Shown piece after piece: positions 14,893-23,161 of a stretch of DNA of 64,000 bases. Each line of letters begins with the position of its first letter. Positions within the stretch are counted from its first letter, which is position 1. The stretch is taken from the NCBI GenBank assembly GCA_026710655.1, contig JAPOQN010000031.1:58914-122913 (forward strand). The letters are read 5' to 3'. The position numbers and the translations under genes are program-made. A model generated the notes under the pieces. The model did no database searches. It had not been told where the DNA came from and saw only the letters and a program-made list of their open reading frames with translations. The stretch is from Chloroflexota bacterium (GTDB lineage: Bacteria > Chloroflexota > Dehalococcoidia > Tepidiformales > Tepidiformaceae).

Positions 14893-16107
14893 ATGGCCGA
14901 ACACGCCGAGGCCACCGCAGGCCCCATCACCCCCGAGATGCGCGCCGCCGCCCTGGCGCTCGGCTGGGACGAGGGCCTCCTCGACCGCGCCCTCGACTTC
15001 GGCTACCAGCCGCGCACCCTCGTGGCCGCCCTCGCCGCCAAGCTCGATGCCCGCCAGGCCGCCGGCTTCCTCGACCGCGAACCCCTCAAGCCCGACCTCT
15101 CCTGGATGGACGCCCCCACCGAGTGGGGCGTGCGCGCCGAGCAGGCCGACCCCGAGATGGGCCTCACCGTGGGCGACATAATGGTCGGCTCCTACGGCGA
15201 GATCCCCGACCTCTGGACCGACCGCACCGAGATCGCGCGCGGCTCCAACCCGCAACTCGGCCAGGAAGACATGGGCTACACCATCTTCGAGAAGGCCGTC
15301 GTCTGGACGGACTCGGTTGCCGACCTCTACGAGCGGGCTATCCGCGACCGCTGGGCGCCCGCCACCGACCTCGGCTGGCGCAGCCTCGAAGCCCTCCCCG
15401 ACGACATCGAGCACGCCATCTGCCAGGTGATGACCGAGCACAGCGAGCGCGCCTACGCCGAGGCCAGCGTCCTCGGCCGCTGGCTGCCCGAGATCAGCTA
15501 CGGCTTCGTCGAGATGAAGCTCTTCATGAGCAGCGTCATCTACGACCTCGCGCGCCACGCCGAGGCGTTCCGCAAGCGCGCCCTCGCGAACGGCGGCGGG
15601 CTCGGCCTGCAGGCCCCCACCGACCTCATCCGCGGCGCCAGCGAGGCCCGCAGCTACCCCGAGCTGATGGCCTACCTGTTCGTGCAGGACAGCGCCTTCC
15701 TCACCTTCTTCCACGCCGCCGGCGACATCGCCCAGAACCAGCTCGAGCGCGACCTCTATGCTCTCGTCGCCAGCGACCGCGAGCGGCTGATGGAGTACCA
15801 GGTCGAGCGCTTCGAGGCGTTCCTGGAGGCCATGCCCGACCGTCGCGAAGAGCAGCAGCGCTACTTCGCCAAGGCCGAGGTGCGCCTCGCCCGCGAGTGG
15901 GACGACCCCGCCGTCCGCGAACCGCTCCTGCTCTTGCTTGGCGGCAGCCGCGAGGACACCGCGGCGGCCGCAGCCGCCCTCCACGCTCTGCGCCGCCGCC
16001 AGGTCGAGGAATACCTCGCCCACCTCGACCGCGCCGGCTTCATCCGCAGCCGCCTCCACTCCGGCCTCGCCGCCTACCTCGAAGAACCCGAGGCGGCCAC
16101 CGCCTAG
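14893..16107 (+). CDS. Ferritin-like paralogue lacking diiron ligands (partner subunit candidate)
   Basis: A 404-residue protein, homologous to the upstream gene over its last ~330 residues (shared FRKRALANGGGL, LYERAI/LYEEAI and the C-terminal LRRRQVEEYLAHLDRAG). The iron-binding motifs are eroded: DEARH has become DLARH, the second-helix Glu region reads FVQDSAFLTFF, and DESRH has become SDRERL. It also has an extra N-terminal ~70-residue helical region (ITPEMRAAALALGWDEGLLD). It is most simply a non-catalytic partner, as in bacterial multicomponent monooxygenases where alpha and beta subunits are paralogues. It begins 4 nt after the first gene's stop, supporting obligate co-expression. Confidence 0.75.
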   Translation: MAEHAEATAGPITPEMRAAALALGWDEGLLDRALDFGYQPRTLVAALAAKLDARQAAGFLDREPLKPDLSWMDAPTEWGVRAEQADPEMGLTVGDIMVGSYGEIPDLWTDRTEIARGSNPQLGQEDMGYTIFEKAVVWTDSVADLYERAIRDRWAPATDLGWRSLEALPDDIEHAICQVMTEHSERAYAEASVLGRWLPEISYGFVEMKLFMSSVIYDLARHAEAFRKRALANGGGLGLQAPTDLIRGASEARSYPELMAYLFVQDSAFLTFFHAAGDIAQNQLERDLYALVASDRERLMEYQVERFEAFLEAMPDRREEQQRYFAKAEVRLAREWDDPAVREPLLLLLGGSREDTAAAAAALHALRRRQVEEYLAHLDRAGFIRSRLHSGLAAYLEEPEAATA

Positions 16108-16119
16108 CCCCTTCTGCCG

Positions 16120-16467
16120 CTAGGGCGAAGCGAGTTCCGCCGGACCAACTCCGACGGCCTCTGCGACCCTCTCGGTGAGCCAGGCATTGAGGCTCTTGCC
16201 CTCAATCTGGGCCGTCACGGTGGCGGCTCGGTGAAGTTCGGGGGACATTCGGAGCGCCACGTTTCCCGAAAAGGGCTTGTCCGGTGCGACGCCCTCCTCC
16301 TCGCAGAAGGCAAGGTATTCGTCGACCGCGCCGGCGAAGGCCTGCCGGAGTTCCTCGACTGACTCACCCTCGAAGCTGAGGACCGAGGTCGTGCCGATTA
16401 CGGCCCCATGGAACGTGTCCAGTTCATCGTCGAAGGTCACTGTGGCTCTATATCCTCGATACTCCAT
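16120..16467 (-). CDS. hicB: HicB-family antitoxin
   Basis: A 115-residue protein. The N-terminal HicB partial RNase-H-like fold (YRGYRATVTFDDELDTFHG, then FEGESVEELRQAFAGAVDEYL) is followed by a C-terminal ribbon-helix-helix-type DNA-binding segment (LRMSPELHRAATVTAQIEGK). HicB neutralises the HicA mRNA interferase and represses its own operon. ATG 16467 lies 5 nt after the stop of the hicA remnant upstream, the normal hicAB order. Because hicA is broken by frameshifts, this is probably an orphan antitoxin. It is convergent with the diiron operon. Confidence 0.85.
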   Translation of the reverse strand: MEYRGYRATVTFDDELDTFHGAVIGTTSVLSFEGESVEELRQAFAGAVDEYLAFCEEEGVAPDKPFSGNVALRMSPELHRAATVTAQIEGKSLNAWLTERVAEAVGVGPAELASP

Positions 16468-16472
16468 AGCTC

Positions 16473-16742
16473 TTACTCCTCTCCTCGGGATGGCATGACT
16501 CCCGCCATCGTCAGGAATGCCCGCATCGCTTCGACAGCTCCCTTGGAGGTCACCGGTCGCGGGTGGGGACGGTGGGAAAACGGCCCGTTTCCCGTTCAGC
16601 TTGATGCGGACGCGAGAGCCCGCCCGCTCCTCTATCTCGGCACCGCAGGCCAACAGGAGGGACTCGATGTCGGCCCAGAGCAGACCTCCGGCACTGGCCG
16701 CCTGAAGATGGCATCCAGCGTCCTTCGGTGCCGCTGTCTCAC
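16473..16742 (-). pseudogene. hicA: Decayed hicA mRNA interferase
   Basis: HicA can be reconstructed only by switching frames twice. From GTG 16742: VRQRHRRTLDAIFRRP. The next frame gives LLWADIESLLLACGAEIEER and VRIKLNGKRAVF. Back in the first frame: RPHPRPVTSKGAVEAMRAFL up to TAA 16473-16475. The double-stranded RNA-binding-like fold and the late histidine region (RPHP) of HicA are recognisable. Two compensating 1-2 nt indels break it, one near the GTGCCGGAGG stretch and one near the end of the AVF segment. Either real decay or assembly indels could explain this. It lies directly upstream of hicB. Confidence 0.65.
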
Positions 16743-16770
16743 CAAGACATGCTAGCAGAAAGTGCTAGCA

Positions 16771-18180
16771 CTAACCCTCCATCAGCGGCGCCAGTGTCTT
16801 CCGCACCACCTCCGCGCTCGTGCCGATGGCGAAGATGACGTCGCGGCCGACCGGGTCGAGGAGCGCGACCACGCGACCATCGTCCTGCGTCGCCAGCGTC
16901 AGAGCGCTCTCCGTCACCACGTCCGCGCCCCGCGTGGCGACAACGCGATGCGTCTCCGCGAACTCGCGCGCCTCGCCCTCGTCCGCGAAACGCACGTAGG
17001 CGATCAGTGCGGCCTCGCCCTCAGGGTTCGCGAACAGGTAGTAGCGGTCCCCGGTCCAGCCCGCGACGGCGTCGAGCACCGCGCGGTTCTCGTCGCGCTT
17101 GAACCAGTCGGGATCGAAGGGCGCATCGCCGAGCAGGTAGTTGGCAAGTTGGAATTCGCCCAGCGTGCCGGACTGTCTGGTGCCCCACAGGAGCCCGAGG
17201 CTCACGCGTATCTGGCGCTGGGGCAGGGTCGCGTAGGAATAGACGTACTCTGGCTCCCAGCCGGAAGCGAGCAGCTGCGGGCGGAGGATCTGGGAGGTCG
17301 CCCGGGGCGGCTCCCGCAGCAGCGCGTTGAACGCATCGAGACCGTTTGCCTCGATGAACCACGCCACGGCCTCTGTTCCCGCCGTGTAGGGGAAATAGAA
17401 CTCGCGCAGCAGACCTGCGGGGACATCGGCCCACTCCCTGTCTGCCGGAACCTCCTCCACGGGGAGGCGGAGGGCGGCTTCCGCCCACCGGGCCTCGTGA
17501 TACATGGCGTCGCCCTCGATGATCGCCGACCAGGCGAGCGCGGCGTCGAGACTGTGGCCGGCGGTCCCGGAAGTTCTCGCGAGGTCGAAGTTGTGATCCT
17601 GGATGGCGTGCACCATCTCATGCACGAGGGTCAGCACTTCGTACCGGCTGAGCGCGTCGAGCTCAATCCCGTCCTTGTTGGTCACGACCCACAGCGTCTT
17701 GTCGTACGAGTAGAAGCCCCCGATCAAGCCCAACTGGTATTCAAGCAGGTCCTGGGGCTCGTCGCGGTCGAGGTGGCCCATGATCCGGAGGAAGGTGGTT
17801 CTGACTTCCACCCAGTAGCGTTTCTCCTGCTCCGTTGCGCCCTCCCAGTAGACGTCCTCCAGATACTCAGGGGCGACGGCCCGGGCTCGCAGATCGGGCG
17901 GCGCCTCCAGCCCCCGCACCTGCGCCACCTCCTCGAGCAACTCGCGGAGCTCCCCGGAGAGCGGGAGTGCCGTCTCACCACCGCCGGTGGCAACGGCTGG
18001 CTCCGTCGTTCCAGCGCCCCCATCCGGAGTTGACGCCGCCGTCTCATCGCCGCCGCGGCTGTCCCGGATTCGCGTGGCCTCCGGCGGGACCGGCCCCGCC
18101 TCGTTCCCGCCGCCGCACGCCACGAACACCAGCGCCAGGAGCGCCAGCAGCGGAAGCAGGGTACGAGTGCGAAAGCTCAT
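16771..18180 (-). CDS. HExxH zinc-metalloprotease-like lipoprotein, copy 1
   Basis: A 469-residue protein with a lipoprotein signal (LLPLLALLALVFVACGGG, lipobox Cys about 22) and a polar linker to about residue 75. A domain follows with LVHEMVHAIQDHNFDL (HExxH at about 188) and, 30 residues later, IIEGDAMYHE. HExxH plus EGDA is a gluzincin-like zinc site, so an extracytoplasmic membrane-tethered peptidase is likely, although no close named family is recognised. The C-terminal region (VRKTLAPLMEG) is shared with two following paralogues. ATG 18180 was preferred to the ATG at 18189 for spacing to AGGAA. Confidence 0.7.
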   Translation of the reverse strand: MSFRTRTLLPLLALLALVFVACGGGNEAGPVPPEATRIRDSRGGDETAASTPDGGAGTTEPAVATGGGETALPLSGELRELLEEVAQVRGLEAPPDLRARAVAPEYLEDVYWEGATEQEKRYWVEVRTTFLRIMGHLDRDEPQDLLEYQLGLIGGFYSYDKTLWVVTNKDGIELDALSRYEVLTLVHEMVHAIQDHNFDLARTSGTAGHSLDAALAWSAIIEGDAMYHEARWAEAALRLPVEEVPADREWADVPAGLLREFYFPYTAGTEAVAWFIEANGLDAFNALLREPPRATSQILRPQLLASGWEPEYVYSYATLPQRQIRVSLGLLWGTRQSGTLGEFQLANYLLGDAPFDPDWFKRDENRAVLDAVAGWTGDRYYLFANPEGEAALIAYVRFADEGEAREFAETHRVVATRGADVVTESALTLATQDDGRVVALLDPVGRDVIFAIGTSAEVVRKTLAPLMEG

Positions 18181-18249
18181 GGTGGGCATATTCCTAACGG
18201 GTACGCCCCCGCCCCGCCAGACCAGCCACTGCGTCGAAGGATCCGTTGC

Positions 18250-19899
18250 CTAACCCTCGACCAGCGGCGCCAGCGCCGCCCGCGCGACTTCCGCGCTCGT
18301 GCCGATGGCGAAGAACACCGTGCGCCCCACCGGCGCGATCCGCGCGACCACATAGCCGTCATCGCGCGTGACCAGGGTGTAGGTGCTGTCCGCGGCCACT
18401 TGCCCGCCCGCCAGCGACGCGCGGTGCGCGACCCCGAACTGGCTCGAGTCGAGGGTGGTCTCAAATCGAACCACGGCGATCAGGACCTGGTCCTCCCCCC
18501 GCTCGAAGATGCGGTAGTAGTCCCCCCGCCATCCCTCGCCCGCTCGCTGAACCCGGACCTCCGCGTCCGTGTACCGGCGGTCCGCGTAGCCCTGCGCGGG
18601 CCACGGGTAGCCGAGACGGTCCCCGAGGAGGTAGTTCATCAGGTGGAACTGCCCCAGCACCCCCGACTCCACCTCCGTCCACTCGGGACCAAGGCTGTCG
18701 GCGATGGCGCTGGCCGGCAGGAGCCGGGCGATGTCCGCCTCGGGACGCCAGTCCCCGCCCAGCAGGTCGCTCTGGATGATGGCACTCGTGCCCGGCGGAG
18801 GGTCGGCGAAAAGCGCGTTGGCCGCCTCGGCGCCCTCCCGGTCGATGATGGCCTGCACCGCCACGGGCCCCGTGACGTACGGGAAGATGAACGCCCGCAG
18901 GATGGCGGGCGGCAGCTCGGCGGGCTGGCGCCGGTTGGCCAGGGCGAGCAGGTGGCCGACCGGCACCGCCCCACCCGCATCGAGCGCGAACCGCGCCTCC
19001 CAGGCCGTCGTGTGCAGGACCGCGTCGCCTTCCACCACGGAGGTCCACGCCAGCCGCGCATCGATCGTGGAGGCTCCCCGTCCGCTCTCGCGCAGGTTGA
19101 AGTGGTAGTCCTGGATGGCGTGGACCATCTCGTGCGCGAGCGTGTGTCGCTCCTCCGCGCTGAGCCCCTCGAAGTCGACCCCCTCCTCCTCGCTCGCGAC
19201 CCAGAGGGTCCTGTCGCCGAACGAGTAAAACCCGGCCACGTGGGCGGCCGTCGACACCGTCACGTCCCAGAGCGTCTCACCCGGCTCCACGTACCCCAGG
19301 AGCTGGTAGAGCGCGCCGCCGGCCTCGAGCGCCTCCCGCTGCTCCTCGCTGAAGCGCCCCGTGTACACCTCGACCACCTCTTCCGCGGCAAAGGTACGCA
19401 CGCGCAAATCCGTGGGCGGGTCCAGCCCCCGTGCGATGGCAACGTCGTCGAGCATCTCGCGGAGCGCCCCCGTGACAGGCACCGCCTCTCCCGGAAGGGT
19501 GGCTGTGGGCGACGCCGGGGCGCTCTCCGCCAGCGCCGGAGTGGGGGTCGGTGTGGGGGTTGGCGCCGGCGCAGCCGTCGCCGTCTCGGTTGCGGTCGAT
19601 GTGGGGCTGGCAGGGGCTGGCTCGGTTGCCTGCGCCGTAGCCGCGGGGGTGGACGTGGGCATGGCGGAGGTGGTCCCGGTCGCCGTCGAAGTGGGCGTGG
19701 CCGGGGCTGGCTCGGTCGGCTCCGCCACGGCCGTAGCCGCAGGGGAAGCGTCGCGCCCCGGCTCGTCGTCGACGCGACTCTCCGGGGTGCCAGTGCCGGT
19801 CGGGGTGGAGGGCGCCTCCGGTTCCCCGCCGTCGCACGCCACGAACACCAGCGCCAGGAACGCCAGCAACGGAAGCAGGATGCGAGCAGGAAGGGTCAC
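18250..19899 (-). CDS. HExxH zinc-metalloprotease-like lipoprotein, copy 2 with long Pro/Ala/Thr linker
   Basis: A 549-residue paralogue of its two neighbours. The lipoprotein signal ends in FLALVFVACDGG. A long low-complexity linker of Pro/Ala/Thr/Ser-rich repeats (ATATEPAPA-like units, about residues 30-150) then puts the catalytic domain away from the membrane. The domain keeps LAHEMVHAIQDYHFNL and VVEGDAVLHTT, the same HExxH...EGDA arrangement. The GTG at 19899 was chosen because the signal peptide follows directly. The end (ARAALAPLVEG) matches the other copies. It is probably an exported, lipid-anchored metallopeptidase with unknown substrate. Confidence 0.7.
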   Translation of the reverse strand: MTLPARILLPLLAFLALVFVACDGGEPEAPSTPTGTGTPESRVDDEPGRDASPAATAVAEPTEPAPATPTSTATGTTSAMPTSTPAATAQATEPAPASPTSTATETATAAPAPTPTPTPTPALAESAPASPTATLPGEAVPVTGALREMLDDVAIARGLDPPTDLRVRTFAAEEVVEVYTGRFSEEQREALEAGGALYQLLGYVEPGETLWDVTVSTAAHVAGFYSFGDRTLWVASEEEGVDFEGLSAEERHTLAHEMVHAIQDYHFNLRESGRGASTIDARLAWTSVVEGDAVLHTTAWEARFALDAGGAVPVGHLLALANRRQPAELPPAILRAFIFPYVTGPVAVQAIIDREGAEAANALFADPPPGTSAIIQSDLLGGDWRPEADIARLLPASAIADSLGPEWTEVESGVLGQFHLMNYLLGDRLGYPWPAQGYADRRYTDAEVRVQRAGEGWRGDYYRIFERGEDQVLIAVVRFETTLDSSQFGVAHRASLAGGQVAADSTYTLVTRDDGYVVARIAPVGRTVFFAIGTSAEVARAALAPLVEG

Positions 19900-19969
19900 C
19901 GTGGATCCATTCTTGACGGGTGCACCCCCGCCTCGCCAGTTCAAACGCTGCGCCGAAGGACCTGATTGC

Positions 19970-21400
19970 CTAACCCTTGACCAGCGCCTCCAGAGCCGCC
20001 CCCACCGCCTCCGCGCTCGTCCCGATGGCGAAAATCACGTCGCGCCCGACCGGCTCCAGGAGCCCGACGACGTTGCCGTCGGACCTCGTGGCGAGCGTGA
20101 AGCCGTCTTCCTCGACGACCTCCGCCCGCCTCGTCGCTGCCGAGCGATGGTGGCGGGCGAACTGCGCGGCCTCGTCGTCGTCGACGAAACGCACGCGGGC
20201 CACCAGCAGCCGCTCGTCCCCGTTCTCGAAGAGCGTGTAGTGGTCGCCCGCCCACCCCGCCGCCGCGTTGATCGCCGGCCGGTGCGTGGAGCGGTGCAGC
20301 CAGTCCGGCGAGGAAGGAGCGTCGCCGACGAGGTAGTTCAGTAGGTGGAACTCCCCTATCGATCCCGAGAACCACGCCTGCCAGCCCGGCCCAAGCACCG
20401 CCTCCAGCTGCTCCTCCGGCAGCCCCGCGTTGGCCGGTGGGTCCGGCTCCCAGCCCGCGCCCATCAGCTCAGGGTGAAGGATGAGGGTGGTGGCCGGGGG
20501 CGGCTCGGTCAGGAAGGCGTCCAGGCCCTCCGTTCCACCGCTCATCACCACCCCGCGCGCCCAGGTCGCCCCCGTGGTGTAGGGGAAGTAGAGCTCCCGC
20601 AGGATGGCGGCCGGGATATTGGGGCGCTGGTTCACCGCGGCCAGGAAGAAGCGGCCGCCCGCCGCCGGGATCGCCAGCGACCGGAGGGCGTGCCGCTCCG
20701 TGTGCACGACCGCATCGCCCTCGACCACTGCCGTGAACGCCAGTTCGGCGTCGAGGTTCTGGCCGAGCGTCTCGAAGGTCGCGTCGAGGTCGAAGTGATA
20801 GTCCTGAAGGGCGTGCAGGATCTCGTGGACGAGCGTCTCCCGCTGGGACGGGGTCAGCTCCTCAAGCCCCACGCCCCCCTCGTCGGTCACCACCCAGAGC
20901 GTTTTCTCCCTCGGCGCGTAGAAGCCCAGCACCGCATCCAGGAACGATGCCTGGATGTCCCAGAGACTCTCGTTCTCTTCCAGGTGGCCGAGCAGCCGGT
21001 AGACCTCGGTCGTCTCGTCCAGCTGCAGCCGCTCCTCCTCCGTAACGAGCGCCACGTAGGTGTCGAACAGGTCACGCCGCGCGACCGTGAGCGCGTGCAG
21101 CGTCGGCGGCGCCTCCAGCCCCCGCACCTCCGCCACCTCCTTCAGGAGCTCGCGGACGCTGTCGGGGAGTGGCGGCGCCTCCCCGCGAGTCGTCGTGGAG
21201 GCAGGGGGGGAGCCGGGGGTAGACGGCTCGGCGGCGGCGGGCGCTGCCGTGGGGGAGGGGGTGGCAACGGGCGAAGGGGTGGCCGCCGGGGAAGGCGCAG
21301 GGGTAGTCGGGGGGCGTGGGGACGTCGCCCCGCCGCCACAGGCGACGAGGACCAGTGCAAGCAGGAGCGTCACGCCGAAAGCCGCAGCGATACGTGTCAT
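19970..21400 (-). CDS. HExxH zinc-metalloprotease-like lipoprotein, copy 3
   Basis: A 476-residue third tandem paralogue. The signal peptide with lipobox (LLLALVLVACGGG) is followed by a Pro/Ala/Thr linker (residues 27-70). The shared N-terminal helix (REL-LKEVAEVRGLEAPPTL) follows, then LVHEILHALQDYHFDL (HExxH) and VVEGDAVVHTE. The C-terminus (VGAALEALVKG) aligns with copies 1 and 2. All three run on the reverse strand with 50-70 nt gaps, so this copy is transcribed first. The start is ATG 21400; the earlier ATG 21412 is also in frame. Confidence 0.7.
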   Translation of the reverse strand: MTRIAAAFGVTLLLALVLVACGGGATSPRPPTTPAPSPAATPSPVATPSPTAAPAAAEPSTPGSPPASTTTRGEAPPLPDSVRELLKEVAEVRGLEAPPTLHALTVARRDLFDTYVALVTEEERLQLDETTEVYRLLGHLEENESLWDIQASFLDAVLGFYAPREKTLWVVTDEGGVGLEELTPSQRETLVHEILHALQDYHFDLDATFETLGQNLDAELAFTAVVEGDAVVHTERHALRSLAIPAAGGRFFLAAVNQRPNIPAAILRELYFPYTTGATWARGVVMSGGTEGLDAFLTEPPPATTLILHPELMGAGWEPDPPANAGLPEEQLEAVLGPGWQAWFSGSIGEFHLLNYLVGDAPSSPDWLHRSTHRPAINAAAGWAGDHYTLFENGDERLLVARVRFVDDDEAAQFARHHRSAATRRAEVVEEDGFTLATRSDGNVVGLLEPVGRDVIFAIGTSAEAVGAALEALVKG

Positions 21401-21529
21401 GGGTGGGTCCATTCTTGCCCGCGATGCCGTTGCCCCGCCAGACAAGGGTTAGTTCAGGGGCAAGGAGAAGGGCGCCACCGGGGGAGTCGCGGCCAGAGCG
21501 GCAACCGTCCGGTCAGGCCCCGCGCATTC

Positions 21530-21559
21530 TTGCCCGCTGCGCCGACCCTGCGCTAGATT
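21530..21559 (+). promoter_or_regulatory. Promoter of tRNA-Glu
   Basis: TTGCCC (21530-21535) and TAGATT (21554-21559) are separated by 18 nt and placed 9 nt before the tRNA 5' end. This matches a sigma-70 type promoter for a short-leader tRNA transcript. Confidence 0.45.
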
Positions 21560-21568
21560 GAAGGCGGC

Positions 21569-21645
21569 GGCGCATTCGTCTAGCGGCCTAGGACACCGCC
21601 CTCTCAAGGCGGAGATCAGGGGTTCGAATCCCCTATGCGCTACCA
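21569..21645 (+). tRNA. tRNA-Glu (anticodon CTC)
   Basis: A complete cloverleaf. The acceptor 5' strand GGCGCAT pairs with ATGCGCT (G1-U72, common in tRNA-Glu). The D-arm contains TAGCGGCCTAGGA, the anticodon stem is CCGCC/GGCGG with loop CTCTCAA (anticodon CTC), and the T-arm is AGGGG-TTCGAAT-CCCCT. The discriminator A and encoded CCA end at 21645. It reads GAG codons. Confidence 0.97.
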
Positions 21646-21752
21646 CCCCCACATGACCGCGCCTGCGGGCGGGCATCCCGTGGTGCCGGCGAACTGGTTG
21701 GCTGCCAGAGGTTGTCCAAGGGTCTCCCCACCTTCCCTCGCGAGTGTCTCCT

Positions 21753-22394
21753 TCAGACTTCAGTGAGGATGATGCCCTTCAATTCACTCAGAGTGTCGAT
21801 TCGGTAGGTCGCCTGTGAAAAGTCCTGGGCTTTCGTAAAGTCGTTGTGGACAATGGCGCAGTCAATACCGGCCGCCATGGCTGAGTTCAACCCCCTGGAT
21901 GAATCCTCTACAACCAGCGTCTCTTCTTTGGTAGCGCTGAAGCGCTGCAAGCCGGTCAGGTATGGTTCCGGGTGCGGCTTGGCGAGCGTGTAGTCTTCGC
22001 GATCAAGGACGAAATCCATGAATTGTGTAATCCGACGCTTCTCATGGATAACTGCAAAGTCCGCACGTTTTGCAGTTGTCACGATAGCCATGCGGACGTA
22101 TTTCGACAGTTCGGCAAGGGTTTCAACGACGCCTTCGATCTCGATGGCTTCTGTTCTCAGGTATTCCTGGTAATAGGCATTGCGAACCTCACGCTGCCGG
22201 CTGATGGTCTGTTCATCAACACCTGCCGCCCTCGCCTGGGCCCAGGTGGCCTGGCCCCGGGTCATGTCCCGGATGTACTGACCCTTGTCCTGGGTGAAAC
22301 CAATGTCCGCCAGGGCGCGTTCTCCAGCTTGGTAATACCAGAATTCGGTATCCACCAGAACACCATCATGATCGAAGAGAATGTACTTCTTCAC
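21753..22394 (-). CDS. HAD-superfamily phosphatase/phosphoglucomutase-like, low GC
   Basis: A 213-residue HAD subfamily I hydrolase. Motif I is FDHDGVLVDTE (DxD nucleophile at about residues 8-10), motif II is in MAIVTTAKR, and motifs III/IV are LAKPHPEPY and LVVEDSSRGLNSAMAAG. The helical cap places it with beta-phosphoglucomutase or phosphoglycolate phosphatase-like enzymes; the substrate is unknown. Base composition is strikingly lower than its surroundings: hand counts of four 60-base lines give about 45-57% GC, against roughly two thirds nearby. The gene lies about 110 nt past tRNA-Glu. Both points suggest acquisition by transfer. Confidence 0.88.
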   Translation of the reverse strand: MKKYILFDHDGVLVDTEFWYYQAGERALADIGFTQDKGQYIRDMTRGQATWAQARAAGVDEQTISRQREVRNAYYQEYLRTEAIEIEGVVETLAELSKYVRMAIVTTAKRADFAVIHEKRRITQFMDFVLDREDYTLAKPHPEPYLTGLQRFSATKEETLVVEDSSRGLNSAMAAGIDCAIVHNDFTKAQDFSQATYRIDTLSELKGIILTEV

Positions 22395-22825
22395 TCGCTT
22401 GATCCGTTCCCGTAGCCGCGCACGCGCCCATGCTCAAGCATCGCTACATCGCAGAGCAGCGGCGGACGCTCGGTCGGAGGCTGCGCATACTCGCGCGGAT
22501 GATAGCGCCGGTCCACCTGCGTCGCAGGAGGCAGTGGCTGGCGAAGATGCTTCGAACCGAAGACTCCGGCTGATGGGGGACCCGGAGTGGTGGTGCGGCT
22601 GATAGATTCCGACCTTGCCGTGGGGGGTAGCACCTGGAGCGACAGATTCTCCTGGGGGAGGAGCGCCGCCTCAACGACGGGCGCCTCAGCCGTCGCGCGC
22701 CGGGGCATCGGGTGGCCCTGCGACCTCCCGTACCTGCTACGCTTCCCGAGCACCCGCCCGAGGTACCCCCGCTTACACGAGCCAATCGGTGAGCGGCCTA
22801 CAAGTGAGTCGAAGGGGAGGACACA
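22395..22825 (+). other. Intergenic region, no confident gene
   Basis: A 431-bp stretch between the HAD gene and the DUF1330 gene. Two weak candidates are seen. One is a plus-strand 47-codon frame at 22430-22573 encoding a very basic peptide (MLKHRYIAEQRRTLGRRL...). The other is a reverse 105-codon frame at 22391-22708 that abuts the HAD start but has no recognisable domain. No tRNA-derived direct repeat, terminator or promoter was identified. The DUF1330 ribosome-binding site (GGGGAGG) lies at the right end. Confidence 0.35.
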
Positions 22826-23119
22826 ATGAAGGGCTACGTTGTCATCGATACTGAGATCGTCGACCAGGAGGCGTACCTGGAGGTCATCGCGCAGATGCCC
22901 GGGATCGTCGAAGCGCACGGCGGACGGTTCGTTATGCGCACCAGCGACGCGGAACCGGTTGAAGGCGGCTGGGCGCCGAAGCGCCTGGTCATCATGGAGT
23001 TCGACAGCCCCGAAGCAGCAAAGGGGTTCCTTAACTCGGACGCCTATACGGCCCTCAACGACCTCCGCCGGCAGGCGGCGCACGCCAGGATCGTGGTCGC
23101 AGAGGGAGTCGCCTCCTAG
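22826..23119 (+). CDS. DUF1330 family protein
   Basis: A 97-residue ferredoxin-like (dimeric alpha-beta barrel) protein. The family pattern is GYVVIDTEIVDQEAYLEVIAQ, GGRFVMRTSDAEPVEGGW, LVIMEFDSPEAAKGFLNSD and ARIVVAEGV. DUF1330 proteins are small cytosolic homodimers related to ABM monooxygenases, with no assigned function. GGGGAGG lies 7 nt before the ATG. The permease gene follows after 42 nt on the same strand, so the two are possibly co-transcribed. Confidence 0.88.
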   Translation: MKGYVVIDTEIVDQEAYLEVIAQMPGIVEAHGGRFVMRTSDAEPVEGGWAPKRLVIMEFDSPEAAKGFLNSDAYTALNDLRRQAAHARIVVAEGVAS

Positions 23120-23161
23120 GGGTCGTCTGAACATGCCATCAGTCGGAGGGCGGGCCGGGCG

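Noticed and set aside
21449..21676. Short reverse ORF containing HRGFEPLISALRGRC
   Set aside because: This is the well-known spurious peptide from antisense translation of a tRNA, here tRNA-Glu.
21646..22400. Integrated element bounded by duplicated tRNA-Glu ends
   Set aside because: No second copy of the tRNA 3' end and no integrase were found, so only the composition signal is reported.
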